From Streptomyces halobius (lineage in GTDB: Bacteria; Actinomycetota; Actinomycetes; Streptomycetales; Streptomycetaceae): 64,000 nt of DNA. How positions within the stretch are numbered: position 1 is the first letter of the stretch; each line of letters begins with the position of its first letter. The DNA lies in assembly GCF_023277745.1 (NCBI RefSeq), contig NZ_CP086322.1, positions 62,001-126,000 on the forward strand. Direction: 5' to 3'. Of this stretch, positions 17,142 to 25,820 are shown in pieces. The translations under genes were made by a program, and so were the position numbers. The notes below the pieces were generated by a model that searched no databases, was not told the DNA's origin, and worked only from the letters and a program-made list of their open reading frames with translations.

Positions 17142-17406
17142 TGCTGCCCACGGTGTCGGCGAGGGTGTAGAGGTGCCTCGCGCCGCCCGGCCACGGACGG
17201 CGACGAGCATCTGCTGGCCCTGCTCTGAAACCGTACCGCGCGTCGCCGGAAATCCAGCCACCTTTGGAGACCCCATTCCTGCCGGGGTGGCGGCCTGGCA
17301 GTATTCCCGTGCGCGCAACACGGCGGCCGGGATACGGGACAGAGCCTGGCCTGCCCCCCACCCGTTGGCTCTGGCCCGTGAGACAACGACCAAGGAGCGC
17401 CTCATC

Positions 17407-17883
17407 ATGGTGCAACCCCGTGTGCGCAATCTGCTGATCAGCGTCGGAGCAGCGGCCCTGATGACGGTCACCGGCCCGGCCTTCGCTCACCCCGTCCCGG
17501 CAGCGGAGACCAGCGAAGCCACAGCCTCCGACGTCGCCGCCGCCGGTTTCTGGTCCTGCTCTCTGCTGCCCGGATACACATTCACCAACACCCGGAGAAC
17601 CACGAGATGTTCGACCAGCGGCCTGCGCACCCAGTACTACGTACAGCGGCCGTCGGACCGCCTGTGGGCCTGCACGGTGCCGTCAGGTTTCGTCTACGAC
17701 AGCGTTCAGTCCACTACGCGCTGCTCGATCAGCGGCCTGCGCACCCAGTACCGCGTGCGTAAGCCGAGGACCGGCCTGTGGGCGTGCACGGTGCCGCCCG
17801 GTTACACGTACACCGCAACACAGAGAACCACCCGTTGCTCCGTCACGGGCTTGCGCACGAAGTACCGTTTGCGCGCGTACTGA
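17407..17883 (+). CDS. secreted protein with three cysteine-pair repeats
   Basis: A 158-aa secreted protein with ATG 17407 preceded by AAGGAG at good spacing. The Sec signal peptide is residues 1 to about 28 (ISVGAAALMTVTGPAFA, then HPVPA). From residue 48 there are three consecutive repeats of about 38 aa following (F/L)W-x-C-x4-G-(Y/F)-x-(Y/F), then TTRCS-x-(S/T)GLRT-(Q/K)Y: FWSCSLLPGYTFTNTRRTTR, LWACTVPSGFVYDSVQSTTR and LWACTVPPGYTYTATQRTTR. Each repeat has two cysteines, presumably one disulfide. The last repeat ends the protein. The function is not known; a cell-surface or wall-binding role would fit. Confidence 0.75.
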   Translation: MVQPRVRNLLISVGAAALMTVTGPAFAHPVPAAETSEATASDVAAAGFWSCSLLPGYTFTNTRRTTRCSTSGLRTQYYVQRPSDRLWACTVPSGFVYDSVQSTTRCSISGLRTQYRVRKPRTGLWACTVPPGYTYTATQRTTRCSVTGLRTKYRLRAY

Positions 17884-18127
17884 AAACCGGGCACAGCGGC
17901 GCAGGCAGGTCGAGGGGCCCATCAACGCCTACAGCTGGCCCGCAGCTGATCGACGCAACTGCAGTCCGATGCAGCGTGGCGGCGCCTGTGGCAACTCGGC
18001 AGTCCTCGGGGCGAGCAGCGCAGCCGTGCACGACAACACCACCCCCGGCACCAGTCCCGCACGCCGCAGCGCACGAGCTGCTCACGGGGTGATCGGCTCA
18101 ACCATGGGCGGTCCCCCATGGACAGAT

Positions 18128-18166
18128 GTACGCCTCGCCACGACAGAGGAGTGTGGCGAGGCGTAC
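18128..18166. terminator. 14-bp perfect hairpin
   Basis: GTACGCCTCGCCAC (18128-18141) pairs perfectly with GTGGCGAGGCGTAC (18153-18166) around an 11-nt loop. It lies between the convergent repeat-protein gene and the long chaplin gene. There is no U-tract, as is usual in Streptomyces terminators. Confidence 0.6.
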
Positions 18167-18184
18167 GGATATGGGGATGTTCCT

Positions 18185-18224
18185 GGCCCCTCCGGAGACG
18201 GGCGAACCCGCCCCCGGAGGGGCC
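18185..18224. terminator. second strong hairpin, chaplin 3' side
   Basis: GGCCCCTCCGG (18185-18195) pairs with CCGGAGGGGCC (18214-18224), and the interior adds a GGGCG/CGCCC stem. Together with the preceding hairpin it can stop transcription from both directions between two convergent genes. Confidence 0.6.
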
Positions 18225-18400
18225 GGTCAGAAAAGGTCCCGGGCGCGAACCTCGTGCACCGCCTCGTGCGGGTTCGCCGTCAGATCACCTTCCAGTTCCG
18301 CACCACGTGGTGAGCGCCACGGGGAGAATAGGAGAGCGGGAGAGCGGGCCACGTTGCTCGGGACCCGCTCTGGGGTGCGCGGGGGCGCGGGTATGGCTGA

Positions 18401-19393
18401 TCACCGGCGGGCGGTGCGTGCCTTGCGGTAGAGCGCCGCGCCGCCGAGCAGCAGCCCGGCGCTGGCCGGGACCGCGTAGCCGATCGCCCCGGCTCCGGTG
18501 TGCGCAAGCTGCCCGGCAGGCTTGGAGTCGTGGGGCATTCCCGGGTTCTCGGCGTCGTCCCCGTTTCCGGGGTCATCCCCGTTTCCGGCATCATCCCCGT
18601 TTCCGGCATCGTCCCCGTTTCCGGCGTCGTCCCCGTTTCCGGCGTCGTCCCCGTTTCCGGGGTCATCCGGGTTCTCGGCGTCGTCCCCGTTTCCGGGGTC
18701 ATCCGGGTTCTCGGCGTCGTCCCCGTTTCCGGGGTCATCCGGGTTCTCGGCGTCGTCCCCGTTTCCGGGGTCATCCGGGTTCTCGGGGGTCGTCGGTGAG
18801 CCGCTGGCGCAGTTGTTGTCGGAGGCCGGGTTGAGCACACCGACCACGTCGGCGGTGTTGCCGCAGGCATTTAGCGGGCTGTGGATCGGGGCCTGGACGT
18901 TGTTGCCGGAGGCGATGCCGGGCGAGTTGGTCGCTCCGCCGTCGGCGCCCGAACCACCGTGATGCCCGCCACTGGCGCTGTTGGCGCAGCCGTTACCGGA
19001 GGCCGGGTTGAGCACCCCCACCACGTTGACGGTGTTACCACAGACGTTTAGCGGGCTGTGGATCGGGGCCTGGACGTTGTTGCCGGAGGCGATGCCGGGC
19101 GAGTTGGTCGCTCCGCCGTCGGCGCCCGAACCACCGTGATGCCCGCCACTGGCGCTGTTGGCGCAGCCGTTACCGGAGGCCGGGTTGAGCACCCCCACCA
19201 CGTTGACGGTGTTACCACAGACGTTTAGCGGGCTGTGGATCGGAGTCTGGACGTTGTTGCCGGAGGCGATGCCGGGCGAGCCGGCCGCGCTTCCGACGGC
19301 CCTGGCGTCCGCGTGTGCGTAACCGGTGGCCGCGGCGAGTACCCCGCCTGCTGCCGCCATGGTAATCAGGCCCTTGCGTGCGACCTGCCTCAT
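18401..19393 (-). CDS. long chaplin with three chaplin domains and sortase signal
   Basis: A 330-aa wall-anchored chaplin, a hydrophobic amyloid-forming surfactant protein for aerial growth. The signal peptide is residues 1 to about 29. Chaplin domains lie at about 39-79, 98-138 and 157-197, each opening SPGIASGNNVQ and carrying two cysteines (NVCGNT and NGCAN, or NNCAS in the third). An acidic spacer of PGNGDD/ENPDD repeats covers about 205-285. The C-terminus is a sortase signal, LAHTG, a hydrophobic helix and a basic tail RKARTARR. Classical long chaplins (ChpA-C) have two domains, so three is unusual. GGGGA precedes ATG 19393. Confidence 0.93.
   Translation of the reverse strand: MRQVARKGLITMAAAGGVLAAATGYAHADARAVGSAAGSPGIASGNNVQTPIHSPLNVCGNTVNVVGVLNPASGNGCANSASGGHHGGSGADGGATNSPGIASGNNVQAPIHSPLNVCGNTVNVVGVLNPASGNGCANSASGGHHGGSGADGGATNSPGIASGNNVQAPIHSPLNACGNTADVVGVLNPASDNNCASGSPTTPENPDDPGNGDDAENPDDPGNGDDAENPDDPGNGDDAENPDDPGNGDDAGNGDDAGNGDDAGNGDDAGNGDDPGNGDDAENPGMPHDSKPAGQLAHTGAGAIGYAVPASAGLLLGGAALYRKARTARR
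18749..19279 (-). repeat. 177-bp intragenic repeat encoding chaplin domains
   Basis: Codons 39-97 (19103-19279) and 98-156 (18926-19102) are almost identical at the DNA level, and a third, diverged unit follows at 18749-18925. Each unit is 59 codons: one chaplin domain plus the ASGGHHGGSGADGGATN linker. The near-identity of units 1 and 2 indicates a recent tandem duplication or gene conversion. Confidence 0.85.
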
Positions 19394-19571
19394 AGGTTGT
19401 TCCCCTGTCTCGTGTCTTTACAGGAATGCACGCGGGTAGCGATACCCATGGAGAGGTCCATGGAGCTCCACCCGCCCACCGAAGTACCCAGCGGCTGCGG
19501 AATGCATGGCATGGAGTGCCCTGCATTCCGGAGCCGAGCCGGATCAGACCCTTACGGGTTCAGATGTGACG

Positions 19572-19822
19572 TCAATCGACGCCAAAAATCTGCTTGTTGG
19601 TGCAGTCGCTGCCGAAGCTGGGCTTCAGCGGTCCGACCGCGGAGGTCGTGTCGCCGCAGGCACGCGCCGACACGCTGACCGGAACCTGGACGTTATTGCT
19701 GGCGCCGATGTCCGGGGAGTTCAGGGCAGCACCCTGGTGCCCGAGTCAGCAACGGCCAGGCCGACACCGGCGAGCGCAAGACCATCGGCAGCCGTCACCG
19801 CAACGACGACCCGTTTGATCAT
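19572..19822 (-). pseudogene. short chaplin, frameshifted after the signal peptide
   Basis: ATG 19822 with a strong AAGGAGG ribosome site starts a signal peptide, MIKRVVVAVTAADGLALAGV, whose frame hits a stop after SGTRVLP near 19734. The neighbouring frame continues smoothly as AALNSPDIGASNNVQVPVSV, then ARACGDTTSAVGPLKPSFGS and DCTNK, a single chaplin domain with two cysteines, to a stop at 19572. The total length is not a multiple of three, so one base has been gained or lost around 19730-19745. In the repaired frame it is a short (ChpD-H type) chaplin of about 83 aa. Confidence 0.75.
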
Positions 19823-20032
19823 TTTCCTCCTTGTATGCAAATGCGATCCCAGCCGGGGACCGCACAAACTGCAACGAGGAAAAGACTTTGAAGCTACGAA
19901 CACATCGGGGATTCACCCATTCGGGCGAAGTCGCCGAGCTCCAGAAATCGCCTGGTCCCGTGCGGTGAAGACCATGGCCAAGTCCGTGCCGACGCCGTGG
20001 TTCCCGCCGTATGCCCGGGCTCGGGCGTACGG

Positions 20033-20330
20033 CTACGGCCCGTCGGCGGCGGGGAGATACGACAGGGCGTCGGCGAGCTGGCGCACGGACACCGAACCTG
20101 TCTCGGGCAGCTCGGCGTCCAGCCAGGCCCGGCGCGCGGCGTCCTTGTCGCCCTCAGCCGCAGCCAGGACGTTCGCCTTCGCGCTGTTCTCGTGGATCGG
20201 GTCCGTGTCCGGGCCGTGGTCGGTGAGGTGAACGACGGTGCGAACCTGCAGCTTGGCGTTGGAGGCCATCTGCTCGTTGAGGCGGTACACACGCAGCCGG
20301 TGGCCCACCAGCGCCCGGGCCCGGCTGGAT
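20033..20330 (-). pseudogene. truncated second copy of the 16707-17141 gene
   Basis: From an internal Met the minus strand reads GHRLRVYRLNEQMASNAKLQ, VRTVVHLTDHGPDTDPIHEN, SAKANVLAAAEGDKDAARRA and SVSVRQLADALSYLP, nearly identical to the C-terminal 90 residues of the gene at 16707-17141. DNA identity stops near 20330, in the middle of the gene, so the N-terminal third is gone. The duplicated segment ends just upstream of the next plus-strand gene. Confidence 0.7.
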
Positions 20331-20398
20331 CACGTCGTGTCGGGCCCGTGGCGGTCGGGTACGGCTTCGGCATTGGCCGTCGCGGGAGGGGCTTCGGG

Positions 20399-21613
20399 AT
20401 GGGGAAGGCAAGCCGGGGCAAGCGGGAGCGCAGCAGGGACAAGGCCGGGCAGTGGACGGCGGCCAGCGCGGCACGGGTGGCGCACCGTCTGCGGGAGCAG
20501 TCACAGCGGTGTCTGGCCGGCAATCCGTGGGTGCAGATGACGCTCGCCTCCAACGTGAACAACGTCATTGCCGAACTGCACGGCGTGCTGCTCCACAGCG
20601 ATCTCGGGGATATGGCCGACCGGCCCGAGGGCTTGGAGTGGGATGCGGCGCTGTCGATGACGCTGGGCAAGCAGGGCTACCGGCCGCCGTGGCCGCGGGC
20701 GGCCGGGGAGGCTGCCGCGTGGCAGATACGGCAGATCGGGAAGCTGCTGCGGCAGGCGGAGGTTCTGGTCATCTCTCCGGCCGCGCACGCCGCGGTCATG
20801 GCCGCGGCCGCCACCCTCGAGCCGGCCGACGTCAGCACGCTGGACCGGGACCGGGACATCCTCGTGCCCACCGGGCTGCTGGTGCTGCCCGAGCCCGTCG
20901 TGGTCGTCAACCGCACCGGCTCCTTGTCGGACTCCAAGGCCTTCGGCTGGCAGTTCATCACCCAGCACCAGATCCTGCCCACGGCCCAGTACCCCGGCGT
21001 GCGGGTGACGACGTTCATGGACCGCGATGGGCCCGTCCAGCCGACCGGATGGCGACAGGCGGTCTCCCAGGCGCGCACGTCCGGAAGCCCGCTGCCGCCG
21101 CTGATGCCGGACGGCATGTATGGGATGCGGGGTGATGCGTGTCTGGCGGAGGAGAGCAGCGAGATGCTCGCGGATCTGTCTGAGCACCACCGCCAGCTGC
21201 AGAAGGCCCTGATTCAGGCCTCCCAGTGGCGCTCCGAGCCGGTCCCTGAGATCGGGGAGTGGGGCGGCGGCCGTGTGGAAGACTCGTACGACGACTTTGT
21301 GGGCCGCTACATGTTCGCCTTCTGGCGGCTCATCGCCCAGGGCGTCACGGCCGTCGGCCCGTCTCAGGGCGCATCCGGTGTGCGCGCGGCCGCAATCGTC
21401 GGTGACGGCTCTGTGCCGCGGGACCTCGATGTGCGGGTTATCCGGCTCGCTGCGCCCTCGCCCCGCCCGTCGGATACGGCGGGAGAGATGAAGCGGGTGT
21501 ACCACCACCGGTGGCCAGTGCGGATGCACAAGGTGAGGCAGTGGTACCCCAGTCGCCAAGAACACCGGGTGATCTGGCGCGGCCCGTGCTGCGCCCGAGG
21601 CGGCCGACGATGA
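20399..21613 (+). CDS. hypothetical protein, 404 aa
   Basis: Starts at ATG 20399 (MGKASRGKRERSRDKAGQWT) with a GGGAGGGG ribosome site; the frame is open 134 codons upstream but that overlaps the duplicated gene. It has a basic N-terminus, an Ala-rich helical segment, a middle part with DILVPTGLLVLPEPVVVVNR, and a C-terminus ending RWPVRMHKVRQWYPSRQEH, then RVIWRGP, which is conserved-looking and typical of a Streptomyces family of unknown function. The final eight residues (CCARGGRR) look out of frame with the expected tail, so a late frameshift is possible. No catalytic motif is recognised. Confidence 0.6.
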   Translation: MGKASRGKRERSRDKAGQWTAASAARVAHRLREQSQRCLAGNPWVQMTLASNVNNVIAELHGVLLHSDLGDMADRPEGLEWDAALSMTLGKQGYRPPWPRAAGEAAAWQIRQIGKLLRQAEVLVISPAAHAAVMAAAATLEPADVSTLDRDRDILVPTGLLVLPEPVVVVNRTGSLSDSKAFGWQFITQHQILPTAQYPGVRVTTFMDRDGPVQPTGWRQAVSQARTSGSPLPPLMPDGMYGMRGDACLAEESSEMLADLSEHHRQLQKALIQASQWRSEPVPEIGEWGGGRVEDSYDDFVGRYMFAFWRLIAQGVTAVGPSQGASGVRAAAIVGDGSVPRDLDVRVIRLAAPSPRPSDTAGEMKRVYHHRWPVRMHKVRQWYPSRQEHRVIWRGPCCARGGRR

Positions 21614-21859
21614 AGAGACCGTGGAGGCCGCCTCCGAGCTGTCCTGGTACGCGCCCCGGCGCCCGGGCGGCGAGCACATCGAGCACCTGGTCCGCGAACG
21701 CGCCCGCATCCGCAGCGAGGAAGGCAGTGCCCCGCCTTCTGTGGTTCGGGGCCTGCACCCGCCTGTGCTGCCAGGAGGATCTTCGAGTTGCTCACCCCGA
21801 GCATGAATTCGCTGCCACTCGACGAGAAGCGCCTGGCCGTTCGCCCTTGACCTGCTCGA

Positions 21860-23397
21860 TCAGGCACCGACCCAGTAGTACTTGCTGCGGATGCCGGTCG
21901 AACCGTCGCCCTGGGAGAAGAGGTTGAAGCTCTGGTTCGTGTTGCCGGCGTAGGCCCGGCCTGTCACCGCACCCGCACTGGACATGTCGAGGACCAGGCC
22001 GTTGTGGACTCCGCGGATGCCGACGGAGCCGTCGGCCTGGTTGACGACCTTGAAGTACTGATCGCCCGAGGCGCTGTCGGGCTGGACGGTCACCGTACCG
22101 CCGGCCCCCATGCTCAGCGCCAAGCCGCTGTAGGCGTTGACGATCTTGTAAGTGAGGCCGTCAGCCCCCAGGCCCGCCCACCTGAAGTGGAAGCTCTGGT
22201 TCTGGACGCCTTGGTACGCAGGGCCCGTCACGGCCGCGCCCTGCGTGGCTCCTGTGCTGAGGGCTCGGGGGCCCGTGGGGGTACTGGCGAACTGGTTCAG
22301 CTTGAGGACGGCAAGAGGAGGGTGTTCTTCCCGCCGCTGGTGCTGCCGGCGGGGCGGTCGATGTAGTCCATCGCGATCACGCCGGTGGTCTTCCCCGCCG
22401 CGACGCCGTTGAGCAAGCCGAGCGTGTAAGGATTCAACTGCTCGGCGTGCCCCCACGGGGTCAGCCCGATCACGGGCGTGCCGTACGCGCTGGTGTGGTT
22501 GACGAACATCTTCTGCTTCGACGCGGTGTTCACGGCCCGGTTCAGATGGTTGCGGACCGCGTCCTTCTTCGACGGCGGTGTCGGGCTGCTGGCAACGTCC
22601 TGGAGATCGAACACGTTCTCATTGCTGAAGTGCAGCCCGTAGCCCAGGTAGGGCCACCCGGACATCAGGACGATCTTGCCGCGGGCCTGCCCGAGCGTCG
22701 GGAAGGTGGAGCCGATGTAGAAGTTGTTCCGCATCCCCGAACCACCCCAGTAGGTGTCGAGGTAGTGGTTGAAGGTCTGCGCGAAATCCTGGGCCGACGC
22801 ATTGGACTTGGTCTGCGAGATCCGCATCAGGATCGTTTCCGAGCGGTGATTCCCCAGGAAGCTCCGGCAGGTCTGCAGGACATCACCGAACATCTGCTTA
22901 AGGTAGTAGTCGCCGTGGTGGACGGAGAAAACCTTGGAGTCCATCCTGCGGAGCCGGACATCCAGGTACCGGACACCGTTGTTCAACTGCCACTCCAGGT
23001 CCCGGCTCTGGCACAGCGCGTACCCCGCCGACCCCACGTTCTCCTGGTAGGCGGCGGACTCGTGCGTCCCCGGGATGGACATGTCCCGGATGTCGACGTG
23101 GCTGGGGATACCCGCCATCCAGTCCGAGGACACCGGCACCCGGCCCGTCCTAGGAGCGGGCTCGACCTCGGCTGGCGGCGCGGTGGCGCGGTCGGTCCCG
23201 TCCCCGTCTGGCGAGGAAGAGGAAGCAAGGGCCTGTGCGCCGTACCGGAGCTCGCCGTCGCCGTATTCCGGACATGCGCCCGCTCCTGCGTAGGCGACGA
23301 GTTCGAGTTCGGCTTCTTCCCCGGACCGCCCGTGCGGCGGCTCCACAGGCACTTCGGAGGCGTCATCAGCCGCAGGCCGAGTAATCGATATGGCCAT
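21860..23397 (-). pseudogene. PI-PLC X-domain phospholipase with ricin-type lectin domain, frameshifted
   Basis: The first frame (ATG 23397, MAISITRPAADDASEVPVEP) carries a phosphatidylinositol-specific phospholipase C X domain from about residue 95: HVDIRDMSIPGTHESAA with the first catalytic His, and FSVHHGDYY with the second. It ends shortly after GGKNTLL. A one-base shift near 22309-22322 is needed to continue into AVLKLNQFASTPTG and a ricin-B-like/RICIN_14 domain with repeated NQSF-(H/N) motifs (GVQNQSFHFRW, GNTNQSFNLF) to a stop at 21860. No signal peptide is visible at the annotated start, although the enzymes are normally secreted; the first 90 residues are polar and unlike the family. 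Confidence 0.8.
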
Positions 23398-23703
23398 GAA
23401 AAGCTCCTAACGGCGCGTCCCGGGCACAGCAGGGTGCGCGATCGCGTGTGGTCTGGTGATGCACCCCGGCGTCTCGCCCAGGGCGGCCGATCCCTACCCT
23501 GCGCTTTTGGCTCATAACCCGTAGTGACTGGGATGGTGAGCCTTGTCCGGAACCCGTCATAGCCCGACCACGGCCTGCACCGGTAGCACGGCCCCGGTGC
23601 GCGGCGCGCACCCGCGCGGCCAGTAGCAGGATGGCGGAGCGCACCTCCTCCACCGACGCGCGCGGTCCCGACGACTACCAGCCAAATTCCCGGTCTGCCG
23701 TAA
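23398..23703. other. no gene recognised; left flank of ISAzo13 element
   Basis: About 300 bases. A minus-strand stretch near 23560-23653 reads VEEVRSAILLLAARVRA, possibly the beginning of a gene interrupted by the insertion, but it does not resume convincingly at 25455. Confidence 0.3.
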
Positions 23704-25451
23704 GGGACCGTAAAGAATCAACATGCTGCTTCCCGGTGTTCCTGTCGTTGGTGTGGTATGCGCATACCGAGCGAGGTTCGTGACCAACTTTCCCTGAGAT
23801 TCGGAGTGTTGTTCCCTCATCTGAATGAGCGGCAGCAGCGGCTGGCGCTGGCTACCGAGGCCCGGCTGCTGGGGCACGGTGGGGTCCGGGCCGTCGCTTG
23901 TGCCGCGGGGGTGAGCGAGACGACGGTGCGGAAAGGAGTCTTCGAGCTGGAGGGTGGTGAGGACCCACTGCCCGATGGCCGGGTGCGCCGCGACGGCGGC
24001 GGTCGCAAGAGCGCCGAGGAGCTTGACCGTCTGCTCGTTCCGGCTCTGCTGGCGCTGGTGGAGCCGGATGAGCGGGGCGATCCGATGTCGCCGCTGCGGT
24101 GGACGACCAAGTCGCTGCGGTGTCTGGCCGGGGAGCTGACTCGGCAGGGCCATGCTGTGTCGGCGCCGACCGTGGGCCGGCTGCTGCGGGAGAACGGTTT
24201 CAGCCTGCAGGCCAACGCGAAGACCCTGGAGGGAGCCCAGCACCCGAATCGGGATGCGCAGTTCCGGTATATCAACGACCAGGTCAGGGACCATCAGGCG
24301 GGCGGCGAGCCGGTGGTCAGCGTGGATACGAAAAAGAAGGAAGTCGTCGGCCAGTTCAAGAACGCGGGCCGCGAGTGGCGGCCGACGGGCCGGCCGGTGC
24401 GGGTCGGTACCCATGACTTCCCCGATCAGGAGCTCGGCAGGGCCGCCCCGTACGGGATCTACGACATCACTTCGAACACCGGCTGGGTCAGCGTCGGCTG
24501 TGACCACGACACCGCTGCCTTCGCGGTCGAGTCGATCCGCCGCTGGTGGAACGGGCGAGGACGCCTCGACTACCCCGGCGCTACCCGGCTGCTGATCATC
24601 GCCGACGCCGGTGGCTCCAACGGCTACCGCACCCGGGCCTGGAAGACCGAACTCGCGGCCTTCGCCGCCGAGACGGGCCTGGCCGTCACTGTCTGTCACA
24701 TGCCTCCGGGCACGTCGAAATGGAACAAGGTGGAGCACCGGCTGTTCTCCGCGATCACGATGAACTGGCGCGGCCGTCCGCTGACCAGCTATGAGGTCGT
24801 CGTGCAGAGCATCGCCGCGACCACCACACGCACCGGGCTCACCGTCCACGCCGAACTGGACCCCGGCCGCTACCCCACCGGTGTGAAGGTCAGCGACGCC
24901 GAGATGAACGCGGTGCCGCTGACCGGCCACGCCTTCCACGGGGAGTGGAACTACACCGTGCACCCCCGCCTCACCGAGCCGGCGAGCCTCAGCGGGCCGA
25001 CCGTCGGCCTCGACCGTGGGGCCCTGTCGCACCCCGCCCTGACGGGCATGACCAGCACCACACTGACCGAGCTGACCACGGCCCTGGCCGCCCCCTGGCA
25101 GGCACTGCACGCCCCGGACCACACCACCCGACGCGACGGCGGCACACGTCGCCGGGCCCCGGGAGGCGGCCGCAAAGCCAAACTGAACCTGGCCGACCGC
25201 GTCCTGGCTACCGCGCTGCAGCAACACCTCGCCCTGCCGCCCACCGCGCTCGCCCGCCTGTTCACCGTCAGCAAGGACACCATCCGCGAGGCCACCGGCG
25301 AGATCAGACAGCTGATGGTCCAGCACGGGCACTCCCTCGGGCCCGCAGCGGCGCACCTGAGCACCCTCACCGGCCTCCTCGTCTACGCCACGGCGCACGG
25401 CGTCACTCTCACGCCACAAGCAAAACCCACACCTTGATTCTTTACGGTCCC
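23704..25451 (+). mobile_element. complete ISAzo13-family insertion sequence
   Basis: 1,748 bp bounded by 18-bp perfect inverted repeats, GGGACCGTAAAGAATCAA at the left and its complement TTGATTCTTTACGGTCCC at the right (25434-25451). A 3-bp duplication TAA (23701-23703 and 25452-25454) flanks it. One intact transposase gene fills the element. The ends and gene being intact suggest recent, possibly current, mobility. Confidence 0.9.
23758..25437 (+). CDS. ISAzo13-family transposase
   Basis: An intact 559-aa DDE transposase of the ISAzo13 type. The N-terminal helix-turn-helix region (GGVRAVACAAGVSETTVRKG) is followed by SPLRWTTKSLRCLAGEL. The catalytic core has VSVDTKKKEVVGQFKNAGRE, the IIADAGGSNGYRTRAWK block and PPGTSKWNKVEHRLFS, with the three acidic residues in SVDT, IADA and KVEH. 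The coding region ends within the right inverted repeat. A long open frame on the opposite strand is a GC-bias shadow. Confidence 0.92.
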   Translation: MRIPSEVRDQLSLRFGVLFPHLNERQQRLALATEARLLGHGGVRAVACAAGVSETTVRKGVFELEGGEDPLPDGRVRRDGGGRKSAEELDRLLVPALLALVEPDERGDPMSPLRWTTKSLRCLAGELTRQGHAVSAPTVGRLLRENGFSLQANAKTLEGAQHPNRDAQFRYINDQVRDHQAGGEPVVSVDTKKKEVVGQFKNAGREWRPTGRPVRVGTHDFPDQELGRAAPYGIYDITSNTGWVSVGCDHDTAAFAVESIRRWWNGRGRLDYPGATRLLIIADAGGSNGYRTRAWKTELAAFAAETGLAVTVCHMPPGTSKWNKVEHRLFSAITMNWRGRPLTSYEVVVQSIAATTTRTGLTVHAELDPGRYPTGVKVSDAEMNAVPLTGHAFHGEWNYTVHPRLTEPASLSGPTVGLDRGALSHPALTGMTSTTLTELTTALAAPWQALHAPDHTTRRDGGTRRRAPGGGRKAKLNLADRVLATALQQHLALPPTALARLFTVSKDTIREATGEIRQLMVQHGHSLGPAAAHLSTLTGLLVYATAHGVTLTPQAKPTP

Positions 25452-25532
25452 TAACCGCCCTCCGCCGAGCAGGGATGATCCGCTTACGGGGATGTTCTAC
25501 GCACCCCTGCCGAAACACGCGAGGGAGTGGAC

Positions 25533-25748
25533 ATGGCTGAGCGCCAGTCCGGCACGGTGAAGTGGTTCAGCGACGCGAAGGGGTTCGGTTTCATCACCCC
25601 CGAGAGCGGCGGTCCCGACCTCTCCGTGCACTTCAGGGCGATCCAGGGGAGCTGCTTCAAGAGCCTCAAGGAAGGTCAGAACGTGACCTTCATCGCGGTG
25701 CAAGGGCAGAAGGGTATGCAGGCGGAAGAAGTCGTAGCGGAAGTCTGA
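25533..25748 (+). CDS. cold-shock-domain protein
   Basis: A 71-aa CspA-type single-stranded nucleic-acid-binding protein. ATG 25533 follows GAGGGAG; two codons earlier is another possible start. RNP1 is intact (KGFGFIT, residues 16-22) and the N-terminus [15 protein letters not shown] is canonical. RNP2, normally (D)LFVHF, reads DLSVHF here, so an aromatic nucleic-acid-stacking Phe is replaced by Ser. The loop after it ([10 protein letters not shown]) is also atypical. It is transcribed alone, with a strong terminator 25 bp downstream. Confidence 0.9.
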   Translation: MAERQSGTVKWFSDAKGFGFITPESGGPDLSVHFRAIQGSCFKSLKEGQNVTFIAVQGQKGMQAEEVVAEV

Positions 25749-25772
25749 GCCCGCCATCACGACGCCGGCGAA

Positions 25773-25820
25773 CAGCCGACAGGCCCGGGACACCCCGATC
25801 GGGTACGGGCCTGTCGGCTG
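25773..25820. terminator. 15-bp hairpin after the cold-shock gene
   Basis: CAGCCGACAGGCCCG (25773-25787) pairs perfectly with CGGGCCTGTCGGCTG (25806-25820), with an 18-nt loop. It lies 25 bp after the cold-shock stop codon. Confidence 0.8.

Noticed and set aside
18540..18790. Short tandem repeats that look like a CRISPR or minisatellite array
   Set aside because: They are codon-phased 18/36-bp units encoding the PGNGDD/ENPDD spacer of the chaplin; there are no unique spacers.
23557..25518. 653-codon minus-strand frame across the ISAzo13 element
   Set aside because: It spans both terminal repeats and flanking DNA and has no family resemblance; the plus-strand transposase is intact.
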